Shown here: positions 50,872 through 61,216 of the stretch, piece by piece
Layout: every line of letters begins with the position of its first letter
Numbering within the stretch: position 1 is the stretch's first letter
NCBI RefSeq assembly: GCF_001905885.1
Contig: NZ_LIYH01000001.1
Location: forward strand, 62,001-126,000
Source: Streptomyces sp. CB03234
GTDB taxonomy: Bacteria > Actinomycetota > Actinomycetes > Streptomycetales > Streptomycetaceae
DNA: 64,000 nucleotides
Direction of reading: 5' to 3'
Notes under the pieces: generated by a model
Databases searched by the model: none
Seen by the model: the letters and a program-made list of their open reading frames with translations, nothing else
Told to the model about the DNA's origin: nothing
Program-made: the position numbers and the translations under genes

Positions 50872-51840
50872 TCAGCCCTCCTTGATGAACCCCTCCCTCA
50901 CCAGCCACTCCTTCGCCACCTCGTGGGGATCCTCACCGCCCACATCCACCCGCGCGTTCAACTCCCGCGCCACCGCCGTGTTCAGCCGCGCGCTCAGCGG
51001 GTTCAGCAGCTCCGCGATCACCGGGTACTTCTCGTACGTCGCCGCATGCAGCGACGGCGCCGCGTTGTAGTTGGGGAAGAACCGCTTGTCGTCAGCGAGG
51101 GTGTCCAGGTCCATCGCCTCGATCCGGCCGTCCGTCGTGTACGCCTCGCCCAGCAGGCACGTGTCCGACTTCGCGACCTGTGTGTAGATGATCCCGGCGT
51201 CCATCTTGCGGATGTTGGCCGCCGGGATGTTCATGCCGTACGCCTTCTGCATGCCCGGCAGCCCGTCCTCCCGGGACGCGAACTCGTTCTCCACGCACAG
51301 CGTCACCGCAGACGGGTCCTTGCGCGCCAGCTCCGCCACGTCCGACAGCGTGCGCAACCGGTAGGTGGCGTTGTTCCGCTTGTTGATGGCCAGCGTGTAG
51401 GTGTTGTTCAGGGTGGACTGGGGCAGCCAGGTGACACCGTTCCTCACATCCGCGTCCCGCACCGCCCGCCACTGTGCCTGCGGATCGACGATCGGCTTCT
51501 GGTTGCCCTGGTACGTGATCCACGCCGTGCCCGTGTACTCGTAGATCGCGTCCGCGTCGCCCTTGATGATCGCCTCCCGCCCGCTGATGGACCCCGGGAG
51601 GTTCGTCCGGTCCAGCACCTCGGCGCCCGCCGCCTTGAAGATCAGACCGATCATGTGGCCGAGGATGATGTTCTCGCTGAAGTTCTTCGACGTGACCGTC
51701 AACGAGGCGCCCTTGAGCGGCTGCCCGCGCCCCACCGAGCCCGGCCGCACGTCATCCGCCATCGGGGAGCCGCTCTTCAGCCCGCACCCCGACAGCACCA
51801 GCACCAGCCCCGCGCACACCACCCCGCGCCCGTACCGCAT
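50872..51840 (-). CDS. Osmoprotectant ABC transporter, substrate-binding lipoprotein (OpuBC/ProX-like)
   Basis: The protein is 322 aa from ATG 51840 (GTG 51849 also possible), 16 nt after the permease stop. It has a lipobox LVLVLSGCG. The OpuAC fold is visible: LTVTSKNFSENIILGHMIGLIFKAAGAEV, LPGSISGREAIIKGDADAIYEYTGTAW, GLPGMQKAYGM. Such proteins bind glycine betaine, choline or carnitine through an aromatic cage. It is the last gene of a four-gene operon. Confidence 0.92.
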   Translation of the reverse strand: MRYGRGVVCAGLVLVLSGCGLKSGSPMADDVRPGSVGRGQPLKGASLTVTSKNFSENIILGHMIGLIFKAAGAEVLDRTNLPGSISGREAIIKGDADAIYEYTGTAWITYQGNQKPIVDPQAQWRAVRDADVRNGVTWLPQSTLNNTYTLAINKRNNATYRLRTLSDVAELARKDPSAVTLCVENEFASREDGLPGMQKAYGMNIPAANIRKMDAGIIYTQVAKSDTCLLGEAYTTDGRIEAMDLDTLADDKRFFPNYNAAPSLHAATYEKYPVIAELLNPLSARLNTAVARELNARVDVGGEDPHEVAKEWLVREGFIKEG

Positions 51841-51855
51841 CACCCTCACCTCACC

Positions 51856-52647
51856 TCACCCCACCCCCAGCCCGCGCGGTGTCAGGGCCAGCTCCGCCAG
51901 CGACGCCAGCCAGTCGACCAGCAGCGCCAGCACCACCGTCAGGACGGAACCCAGCACCAGCACCGCCATCCGCTGCGTCTGGATGCCCGACGTGATCAGG
52001 TCCCCGAGCCCGCCGCCACCGCCGAACGTCGCCAGCGTCGCCGTACCCACATTGAGCACCAGCGCCGTGCGCACACCCGCCAGGATCAGCGGTACGGCCA
52101 GCGGCAGTTCGACCCGCAGCAGCCTGGCGGTCGCCGACATGCCGATGCCCCGCGCCGCCTCCACCAGCTGCGGGTCGATGGCGCGCAGGCCGGCCACGGT
52201 GTTGGACAGCACCGGCAGGACGGCGTAGACGACCATGCCGACGATCGCGGTCGACGGCCCGATGCCCAGCCAGATCACCAGCAGCGCCAGCAGACCGATG
52301 GCGGGCGTCGCCTGCCCGACGTTCGCGACCGCCGTGGCCACCGGCGCGGCCCGGCTCAGGCCGCGCCGGGTCAGGGCGATGCCGAGCGGGACGGCGATGA
52401 GGAGCACCCAGAAGGTGGAGATCGCCGTCAGCTTCACGTGCTGCCACAGCCGCAACTGCACGTTCCCGCCCGCCAGCGAGTTCTCGGCGATGGTGTCCAG
52501 CCTGGCGTTGCTGATCCAGACGTACGTCACCACCAGCACCACGGCCAGCACGACCGGCATGACCACCAGTTTCCGCCACGGGACGCGCCCCCTTCGTACG
52601 GGGCCGGACGGCGGCGCGGGAGCCTCCTCCTCGACCTCGTACGTCAC
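51856..52647 (-). CDS. Osmoprotectant ABC permease (OpuBB-like), first copy
   Basis: The protein is 263 aa from GTG 52647, overlapping the ATPase stop by 4 nt. An N-terminal basic segment, one early TM and a BPD_transp_1 domain follow (LTAISTFWVLLIAVPLGIALTRRG; ATPAIGLLALLVIWLGIGP; EAARGIGMSATARLLRVELPLAVPLILAGVRTALV). It has a short extracellular loop (DTIAENSLAGGNVQLRLWQHVKL). It pairs with the second permease to form the heterodimeric pore. Confidence 0.9.
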   Translation of the reverse strand: MTYEVEEEAPAPPSGPVRRGRVPWRKLVVMPVVLAVVLVVTYVWISNARLDTIAENSLAGGNVQLRLWQHVKLTAISTFWVLLIAVPLGIALTRRGLSRAAPVATAVANVGQATPAIGLLALLVIWLGIGPSTAIVGMVVYAVLPVLSNTVAGLRAIDPQLVEAARGIGMSATARLLRVELPLAVPLILAGVRTALVLNVGTATLATFGGGGGLGDLITSGIQTQRMAVLVLGSVLTVVLALLVDWLASLAELALTPRGLGVG

Positions 52648-53861
52648 TGGCCGCCCTCCAGCTCCACCTCGGTCCGGTGGTGGCGCATCTCCTCCAGGTC
52701 GTGCTGGTGCTCGATCGCGGCCAGCCGGTCCGCCTCCAGCATCTCGTGCACCGAGTTCATCAGCGTCTCCATGTCGACGACCCCGATGTACTCGCCGCGC
52801 CGCCCCGTCACCGCCACCCGCCCCGCCGAGTCGATCAGCACCGCCTCCAGCGCGTCGTGCAGCGTCGCGTCCCGCGTCACCGTGTCGTGCACCAGCTGCC
52901 CGGCCCGCGCCAGCGAGCCCTTCGCCCGCATCAGGTCGCCGCGCCGCAGCCACTTGTAGGGCCGCCCGCGCCGGTCCAGCATCAGCAGCTCGTTGTGCAG
53001 CCCGCTGCGCAGCCGGTTGAAGATCGTCTGCAGCGGATCGTCCACCGACACCGTGGGGAAGTCGGCGATCTCCACATCTCTCACCCGCGTGAGATTGAGC
53101 CGCTTCAAAGCGGCCCCCGCGCCCACGAAACCCGACACGAAGTCGTCCGCCGGATTCGTGAGGATCGCCTCCGGCGTGTCGAACTGCGCGATGTGCGAAC
53201 GCTCGCGCAGCACCGCGATCCGGTCGCCCAGCTTGATCGCCTCGTCGAAGTCATGCGTCACGAACACGATCGTCTTGTGCAACTCGTGCTGCAGCCGGAT
53301 CAATTCATCTTGCAAATGGTCACGCGTAATGGGGTCGACGGCCCCGAACGGCTCGTCCATCAGCAGCACCGGCGGATCCGCCGCCAGCGCCCGCGCCACC
53401 CCCACCCGCTGCTGCTGCCCGCCCGACAGCTGGCGCGGGTAGCGGCCGTGGAACTCGCGCGGGTCCAGCCCCACCAGGTCCAGCATCTCCTCGACCCGGT
53501 CGCGCACCTTCGCCTTCGACCAGCCCACCATCTTCGGTACGAGGGCGATGTTCTCCGCGACCGTCATATGGGGGAAGAGCCCCGACGACTGGATCGCGTA
53601 CCCGACCTTCCGGCGCAGCTTCACCGGATCGATCCGGGTGACGTCCTCGTCATTGATCCGGATCCGCCCCGACGACGGCTCGATCAGCCGGTTGATCATC
53701 TTCAGGGTGGTCGACTTGCCGCACCCCGACGGTCCCACGAAGATCACCGTTTCCCCGGCCTTGATCTCCATCGACACGTCGTCCACGGCCGGGCTCGGAT
53801 TGCCCGGGTAGCGCTTGGAGAGGTTCTCCAGCTCAATGCTCGCGCCCGACGCCTCAGCCAC
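52644..53861 (-). CDS. Osmoprotectant ABC ATP-binding protein with CBS domains (OpuBA-like)
   Basis: The protein is 405 aa from ATG 53861. Walker A is GPSGCGKST (residues about 43-51), the signature is LSGGQQQRVG and Walker B is VLLMDEPFGAVDP. After the ABC core, residues about 255-380 form a CBS-type pair (VSVDDPLQTIFNRLRSG; VTRDATLHDALEAVLIDSAGRVAVTG), the ionic-strength or c-di-AMP sensing module of OpuA/OpuC ATPases. The C-terminal tail is acidic (HHRTEVELEGG). It overlaps both adjacent permeases, so all four genes are translationally linked. Confidence 0.94.
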   Translation of the reverse strand: MAEASGASIELENLSKRYPGNPSPAVDDVSMEIKAGETVIFVGPSGCGKSTTLKMINRLIEPSSGRIRINDEDVTRIDPVKLRRKVGYAIQSSGLFPHMTVAENIALVPKMVGWSKAKVRDRVEEMLDLVGLDPREFHGRYPRQLSGGQQQRVGVARALAADPPVLLMDEPFGAVDPITRDHLQDELIRLQHELHKTIVFVTHDFDEAIKLGDRIAVLRERSHIAQFDTPEAILTNPADDFVSGFVGAGAALKRLNLTRVRDVEIADFPTVSVDDPLQTIFNRLRSGLHNELLMLDRRGRPYKWLRRGDLMRAKGSLARAGQLVHDTVTRDATLHDALEAVLIDSAGRVAVTGRRGEYIGVVDMETLMNSVHEMLEADRLAAIEHQHDLEEMRHHRTEVELEGGQ

Positions 53862-54501
53862 GGAACCCCCTCGGAATCGTCAGCCGCCCCAGCAGTACGT
53901 ACGCGGCGTCGAAGAGCAGCGCGAGGACCACGATCCCCAGCGTCCCCGCCAGCACCTGGTTGATCGCGTTGGCGCTGCCCAGCGAGGCGATCCCCCGGAA
54001 GATCTCGTTGCCCAGCCCCGGCCCCGAGGCGTACGCGGCGATGGCGGCGATGCCCATGAGCATCTGCGTGGACACCCGGATCCCGGTCAGGATCGGCGGC
54101 CAGGCCAGCGGCAGCTCCACCCGCACCAGCCGGGCGGCCGGGGACATCCCGATGCCCTTCGCGGCGTCCACCAGGGCCGGGTCGACCCCGCGCAGGCCCA
54201 CGATCGCGTTCCGTACGATCGGCAGCAGCCCGTACAGCACCAGCGCGATCACCGTCGGTGGCACGCCCAGCCCCACCACCGGGATCAGCAGACCGATCAG
54301 CGCCAGCGACGGAATGGTCAGCACCGTCGCCGTCGACGTGATCGCCAGATTCCCCGCCCACCCGCTGCGATACGTGCCCAGGGCGATCAGCACCCCCACC
54401 GCGGTGGCGATCACCATGCACTGGAATACGGCGCTGACGTGCTGCAACGCGTCCGTGAACAGCTGCTGGTGCCGAGTGACCAGGTACTCCCAGAAGCCCA
54501 C
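53854..54501 (-). CDS. Osmoprotectant ABC permease (OpuBB/BD-like), second copy
   Basis: The protein is 215 aa from ATG 54501, overlapping the ATPase start by 8 nt. MGFWEYLVTRHQQLFTDALQHVSAVFQCMVIATAVGVLIALGTYR is the typical OpuCB start. It has five to six TM helices with the EAA-type loop VDAAKGIGMSPAARLVRVELPLAWPPILTG. First gene of the osmoprotectant operon, 14 nt after the Lrp-type regulator stop, so the regulator may be co-transcribed. Confidence 0.9.
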   Translation of the reverse strand: MGFWEYLVTRHQQLFTDALQHVSAVFQCMVIATAVGVLIALGTYRSGWAGNLAITSTATVLTIPSLALIGLLIPVVGLGVPPTVIALVLYGLLPIVRNAIVGLRGVDPALVDAAKGIGMSPAARLVRVELPLAWPPILTGIRVSTQMLMGIAAIAAYASGPGLGNEIFRGIASLGSANAINQVLAGTLGIVVLALLFDAAYVLLGRLTIPRGFRG

Positions 54502-54515
54502 GCGCGTCTCCTCCC

Positions 54516-56253
<1,738 letters not shown>

Positions 56254-56597
56254 CGGGGGCGGCGCCCCCGGTTCCCCGGGCGGCGCTCCTGGTCCCGCGG
56301 GTGGGGCACGGCCCCGGCGGCCGCGGCCACCGGGCACGGTGCCCGTGCCGGGGCAGCGCATGCGGCTCGGGGGGCGGGGCGTGGCCCCTCCGGGCTCGGA
56401 CTCTCCCCCAGAGGGGGCCCCACGCGGTCGGCGGGGCGCCCTGTCGCGAGTGGGTGCCCACCATCGCCGCCAACCGCTGCGGGGACGACCCTGCATGGCC
56501 CCGCCCGGCCGTCCGGCGGCTGCGGACGGTCGCGTACGGGGAGCCAGAACGTAGCGCCCGGCCGCCCGGCGCGGGGGGCCGGGCGGCCGGGGACCCG
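56254..56597. other. Intergenic region without a recognised gene
   Basis: The 344 nt are extremely GC-rich, between two convergent genes. Apart from the short hairpin at 56255-56269, which may terminate hppD, and G-rich runs around 56370, I see nothing of interest. Confidence 0.6.
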
Positions 56598-59500
56598 TCA
56601 GCCGCCGGTGTAGCGGATGCTCGGTGCCGGGGGCGTCCGCATTCCGGCGCCGAGGAAGAAGCCGGGGTGCGGCGGCTGGTTGTAGGACACGTTCTGCCAC
56701 GCCACCGCCGTGCGGTACTGCGGGTCGTGCATCAGCGTGCGGAGCTTGTGCTGCGTGGGCGCGGTCGTCGTGTGAACACGCAGCGCCGTGCTGTCCTGCG
56801 TCCGCCAGATGATCTCCTCCCGCCAGTCCCCGAAGAGGTCGGCCTGGAGGACCGGCGTGCCCTTGGTGTGGTTGTTCGACAGCGTGCCGCCCGCGCGGAA
56901 GATCTCCACGGACTTCTGCTCCTCCGCGTCCCACTTGCTGATCGTGCCCACGCCCGCGCCGGCCTGCTCGTCGAAGTCGTGGTCCACGATCTCCCGGAGG
57001 AGGTCACCGTCCCACCAGGCCATGAAGTTCGCCGCCGGAATCCGCCGGCCGATGAGGGTGGAGTCGGCGGCCCTCAGTTCCCCACGCCTGGAGTTCCACG
57101 CCCCGTCCTCGGTGACGGCCCACGCCTCGGCGCCGGGATGGGTGGGATCGATGTCAGCGGCGGCGGCCCGGCCGGTGTCCCGGTCCGCCGGCATCGACCA
57201 CAGGACCGCTCCGGTGCGCGCGTCGCGCATCGTGGCGCCCCGGTTGCCACTGGCGGCCATGTTCTCGTGCGCGGCGAAGACCTCCAGACCGCCGCGCCCG
57301 GGGTCGAGGTCGCCCACGTGCAGGGCGTCACCGTGCCCGAGGCCGGTGCTGTAGAGACCGGTGCCGTCGTCGTCGATGGTTGCCGAGCCGAAGACGATCT
57401 CGTCCTTCTGGTCGCCGTCGACGTCCGCGACGGACATCTGGTGATTGCCCTGTCCCGCGTAGGCGCCGTTGCCCGCCTCCTGGGAGTCGAACGTCCAGCG
57501 GTGGCGCAACGCGGTGCCGTCGAAGTCGAAGGCCGCGATCACCGCGCGCGTGTAGTAGCCGCGGCTGAAGACGACGCTGGGCTTCTCGCCGTCCAGGTAG
57601 GCGACCGAGGCGAGGAAACGGTCCACCCGGTTGCCGTAGCCGTCGCCCCAGGAGGCGACGTCGCCGCGCGGCGGCTCGTACCGCACCGTGTCCACCGCCT
57701 TGCCGGTCAGCCCCTCGAACACCGTGAGCAACTCGGCGCCCTGGAGGACATAGCCGCTGGAGTTGCGGTGGTCGAGACCGGCGTCACCGATCACCTTCCC
57801 GGTGCCGTCCGTGGTGCCGTCGGCGGTCTTCATGACGACCTCGGCCCTGCCGTCGCCGTCCAGGTCGTAGACCATCGGCATGGTGTAGTGCGCGCCGGCG
57901 CGGATGTTCGGCCCCAGCCCGATCCGCCACAGGCGGGTGCCGTCCAGCCGGTAGGCGTCGAGGTACACCAGGCCGGTGTAGCCGCTCTTGGAGTTGTCCT
58001 TGGCGTTGGTGGGCTGCCACAGCTGGAAGATCTCGTACACGCCGTCGCCGTCGGCGTCGCCCACACTCGCGTCGCCCGCGGTGTACGCGTACGGCACGCC
58101 GTCCTTCGTACGGTCGTCGGCCGGCTTGTCCAGGGGTACGTCGAGGTACTGATGTGCCCACACACCGAACTCGGCCGTCGAGCGTGGCTGCTGCCCGCCG
58201 CCGTGGGAGACGATCCGGTAGACCGAGTCGGCGGTGCCCCCGGGATCGGTGTAGTTGGTGCTCGTGGTGACCGGCTTGGCGTTGATCCGCTCTCCGTCGC
58301 GGTACACGTCGAACGCGATGTCCTCCGGATCGAGCCCGAGCATGCGCCAGCCGAGGTACACGCCTTCGCCGGTGGACACGGCCACGGGCGAGCGGTCCAG
58401 GCGCTCCATGGCGCGTACGAGCGTGGTCGCGGCGGGTGTGGTGAGCGGCGCCGACCGCGCGGAGACGCCTCCGGCGTTCACCGAGGCCACGGTGTAGTGG
58501 TAGGCGACGGTGGTCAGGACGCCGGTGTCGGTGAACCGCTCCCGGTCGGCCCTGCCCACGGGCGCGTACGGCCCTTCCGGCTTCGCGGATCGGTAGACCT
58601 GGTAGTACAGGGCGTCCTTGACCGGCTTCCAGTGGAAGGTCAGTTCCCTCTTCTCGACTTTGCCCAGGAGCCGCAGACCGATGGGCACCGCCGCCGTGGC
58701 GACGTCCGGGTCCACGGCGTCGACCTGGAGGGGCTGGGAGCGTACGGACTCCTGGCCTAGCCCGTCCACAGCGGTCACGTAGTAGAGGTACGACAGCCCC
58801 ACCGAGGCACCGGTGTCGCTGAAGGACGTGCCGGACACCTGGGCCAGGCGCTCCACCGCCGCGCCGTCCTTCTCCTTGCGGTGGACCCGGTAGGCCGTTG
58901 CGCCCTCGGCCGCCTCCCAGGACAGGCCGACTGCGGCCCCCGCCTTGGTGACGTCGAGGCTGTTCAGGGCGAGGCCGGTGGGGGCGACGAGGACGGGGGT
59001 GACGTCGAGCCCGTTGAGGTGGGCGGTCTGCCCGCTGAGCACCATGGTCAGCTGCCCGTCGGTGACGTCGACCGCGTTGTACGTACGTTCCGTCAGCGAC
59101 TTGTTCGCCGAGACCTGCCCGTAGCTCCTGCCCTCGATGGTGACGTCGGTCCTGGCCGAGCCCAGGGTGTCCCCGACGTAGGCCTTCACCGCGTACCGGC
59201 CGTTGGGCACGTCCAGCCGGAATTCGTACCGTCCGCCGAAGTGGGCCACGAAGTCCCGCCCGAGGTCACCCGTGCCCGGTCCGCGGTCCCGGTCGATCAT
59301 GCCGGTGGCGTCGGTGATCCCGTAGCCGCGTTCGGGTGTGTACGCGGTGGCCCGGGTGACCTCCGTGTAACCGGCGGCGAGCGGCGCCCCGGCCGGCTGG
59401 AAGTCGAACCGGTACCGAGGCGTACGGGTGGTGACGGACACGGCCTCCGAAGGGGCGGAGTCGCCGCGGCCGTTGACCGCCACGACGCGGAAGGCGTACG

Positions 59501-61010
59501 CGCGGCCTTCGGCGAGGCCCGCCACCTCGGCCTGCGGGAGGACGGACGTGGTGGTGAGCCGGTAGGCCGTATCGGCCTCGGCGGCCTCCTTGCGCAACAC
59601 CTTGTAGATGTCCGCGCCCGCGACGGCGGTCCACTTCAGCGTCGCTCCGGAACCGGAGACGTTGCCGGCGGCCAGCCCGGTGGGCCGGGCCGGGACGTGG
59701 TCGGGGAGTCGCGTCTCCTTGACGTGCGCGGACAGCGGGAGGCCGAGTGCGGCCGTGCCCTGCGCCACGAGCCGCGCCATCTGGATGGCTCCGTACTCCT
59801 GGAAGTGGGTGTCGTCGACGGTTCCGGTGGGCCGGTTGGGGTACACCCCGGCCGGCACGTGCAGGAACACGGACGTGGCGGCCTCCGGGCCGATGGAGTC
59901 GAGGTAGCCGCGGCTGAGCGCGGACAGGTCCACCAGGGCGGCCTTCTCCTCGGCGGCGAGCTGCTTCATGGCGTCCACGTACGCCGGGAAGGAGACGTTG
60001 AACCTCCCGGTCGCCGGGTCGAAGGAGCGTCGCGACACGGGGGTGACCAGGACCGGTGTCGCCCCGCGCTGTCGCGCGCCGTGGACGTACGTCCGCAGGT
60101 ACTCCTTGTACTCGGCCGGTGTGGCGTAGCGGTCGTCGACGCCCTGGGTGGCGTCGTTGTGCCCGAACTGCACCATGAGGTAGTCCTGGGGCCGCAGCGT
60201 CCGCAGCACGGTGTCCAGGCGGCCCTGGGTGAGGAAGTTCTTGGAACTGCGCCCGCCGATGGCGTGGTTGGCGAAGGCCACCTCGTCCGTGAAGAAGCGG
60301 CCGATCATCTGGCCCCAGCCGGCCTGCGGCACCCAGTACGGATCGTAGGTCTGCACGGTGGAGTCGCCGGCGAGGTGCACGGTGGGGACGGTTCCCGGCG
60401 TGCGGTCGGCGTGCCGGGTGATGGACAAGGAGTTGATCTTGGCGGCCGTGCCGGAGAAGTCGAGCTTCAGCCGGCCGTCCACGAGGGCGATGTCGAAGGA
60501 CGTCTCCAGGTACTGGCCGGCCGGCTTGGTGGTGGGCGGCGTCTTGACCATCGACTCGGCGGTGAGGGCGATGTCGGTGGGGCCGGCCGCGTCACCCGCG
60601 ATCAAGGAGACGGTGTAGTCGCCGTACGGCAGATCGACCAGGAAGGAGCCGCGTTCGACGGTGACGAAGTCGGAGCGCAGGGGGTCGGCGGTCGCCCGGT
60701 CGGTCGACGTCACCGCCGCCGTGTCCACGAACCCGTACCCCCTCTCCTCGGTGTACGCGGTCTTCTCCGACACTCCGGTCCAGCCGGCCGCCACCGCGCT
60801 GGTCGTGGTGCCGAAGTCGAAGGCCCTGCGCGGGGTTTCGTCGGCCGCCGAGGCCGCCGTAGCCGGGGGCGCCGTGACCGCCGAGGCCGCCGTAGCCGGG
60901 GGCGCCGGCAGTGCGGCGAGCAGCGGCAGCAGCAGCGCTGCGGCGACCGTGCCCGTCCTGCGCCGGCGGCTGCGGTTCCGTCTGCCGATCGGGCCGTCTC
61001 TTCCGGCCAT
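56598..61010 (-). CDS. Secreted rhamnogalacturonan acetylesterase - lyase fusion (CE12/SGNH + PL11)
   Basis: The protein is 1470 aa from ATG 61010 after GGGAGG. A basic signal peptide with twin-Arg pairs (RRNRSRRRRTGTVAAALLLPLLAALPAPPA) is followed by a malectin-like carbohydrate-binding domain (DFGTTTSAVAAGWTGVSE). An SGNH hydrolase comes next: GDST with S217, HNDAT, and D399-x-x-H402 in VDDTHF, typical of CE12 rhamnogalacturonan acetylesterase. Then an FN3 domain, a second malectin-like domain and two more FN3 domains. From about 865 (AMERLDRSPVAVSTGEGVYLGWRML) to the end is a PL11 rhamnogalacturonan lyase with Asp-rich calcium loops such as DVDGDQKDE. It should deacetylate and cut pectin RG-I. 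Palindromic operators lie upstream. Confidence 0.9.
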   Translation of the reverse strand: MAGRDGPIGRRNRSRRRRTGTVAAALLLPLLAALPAPPATAASAVTAPPATAASAADETPRRAFDFGTTTSAVAAGWTGVSEKTAYTEERGYGFVDTAAVTSTDRATADPLRSDFVTVERGSFLVDLPYGDYTVSLIAGDAAGPTDIALTAESMVKTPPTTKPAGQYLETSFDIALVDGRLKLDFSGTAAKINSLSITRHADRTPGTVPTVHLAGDSTVQTYDPYWVPQAGWGQMIGRFFTDEVAFANHAIGGRSSKNFLTQGRLDTVLRTLRPQDYLMVQFGHNDATQGVDDRYATPAEYKEYLRTYVHGARQRGATPVLVTPVSRRSFDPATGRFNVSFPAYVDAMKQLAAEEKAALVDLSALSRGYLDSIGPEAATSVFLHVPAGVYPNRPTGTVDDTHFQEYGAIQMARLVAQGTAALGLPLSAHVKETRLPDHVPARPTGLAAGNVSGSGATLKWTAVAGADIYKVLRKEAAEADTAYRLTTTSVLPQAEVAGLAEGRAYAFRVVAVNGRGDSAPSEAVSVTTRTPRYRFDFQPAGAPLAAGYTEVTRATAYTPERGYGITDATGMIDRDRGPGTGDLGRDFVAHFGGRYEFRLDVPNGRYAVKAYVGDTLGSARTDVTIEGRSYGQVSANKSLTERTYNAVDVTDGQLTMVLSGQTAHLNGLDVTPVLVAPTGLALNSLDVTKAGAAVGLSWEAAEGATAYRVHRKEKDGAAVERLAQVSGTSFSDTGASVGLSYLYYVTAVDGLGQESVRSQPLQVDAVDPDVATAAVPIGLRLLGKVEKRELTFHWKPVKDALYYQVYRSAKPEGPYAPVGRADRERFTDTGVLTTVAYHYTVASVNAGGVSARSAPLTTPAATTLVRAMERLDRSPVAVSTGEGVYLGWRMLGLDPEDIAFDVYRDGERINAKPVTTSTNYTDPGGTADSVYRIVSHGGGQQPRSTAEFGVWAHQYLDVPLDKPADDRTKDGVPYAYTAGDASVGDADGDGVYEIFQLWQPTNAKDNSKSGYTGLVYLDAYRLDGTRLWRIGLGPNIRAGAHYTMPMVYDLDGDGRAEVVMKTADGTTDGTGKVIGDAGLDHRNSSGYVLQGAELLTVFEGLTGKAVDTVRYEPPRGDVASWGDGYGNRVDRFLASVAYLDGEKPSVVFSRGYYTRAVIAAFDFDGTALRHRWTFDSQEAGNGAYAGQGNHQMSVADVDGDQKDEIVFGSATIDDDGTGLYSTGLGHGDALHVGDLDPGRGGLEVFAAHENMAASGNRGATMRDARTGAVLWSMPADRDTGRAAAADIDPTHPGAEAWAVTEDGAWNSRRGELRAADSTLIGRRIPAANFMAWWDGDLLREIVDHDFDEQAGAGVGTISKWDAEEQKSVEIFRAGGTLSNNHTKGTPVLQADLFGDWREEIIWRTQDSTALRVHTTTAPTQHKLRTLMHDPQYRTAVAWQNVSYNQPPHPGFFLGAGMRTPPAPSIRYTGG

Positions 61011-61041
61011 GGGCGCCTCCCGTGTCGTGAGCGAATCTTGC

Positions 61042-61129
61042 TGAAACGTTTCAAAAGCGCGGCGCGGTCCTCCCCGGGGGCAAGAGGGCGTCAAGGCGCC
61101 CGGGAGGAGGACTGGAAAGCGCTTTCCAG
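61042..61129 (-). promoter_or_regulatory. Two perfect palindromes upstream of the rhamnogalacturonase gene
   Basis: TGAAACGTTTCA (61042-61053, 12 bp) and CTGGAAAGCGCTTTCCAG (61112-61129, 18 bp) are both perfect palindromes with the central CG typical of LacI/GalR operators. They stand 32 and 102 nt upstream of the ATG. The rest of the 61011-61216 gap is unremarkable. Confidence 0.75.
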
Positions 61130-61216
61130 ACAGGTGAGAGGTTCCCAACGTTGTTCCCCGGGGGTCAACCCCCGTGCAGGGAGCACCTCACGGCACGGGA
61201 AGCGGCGGCGGAGACC

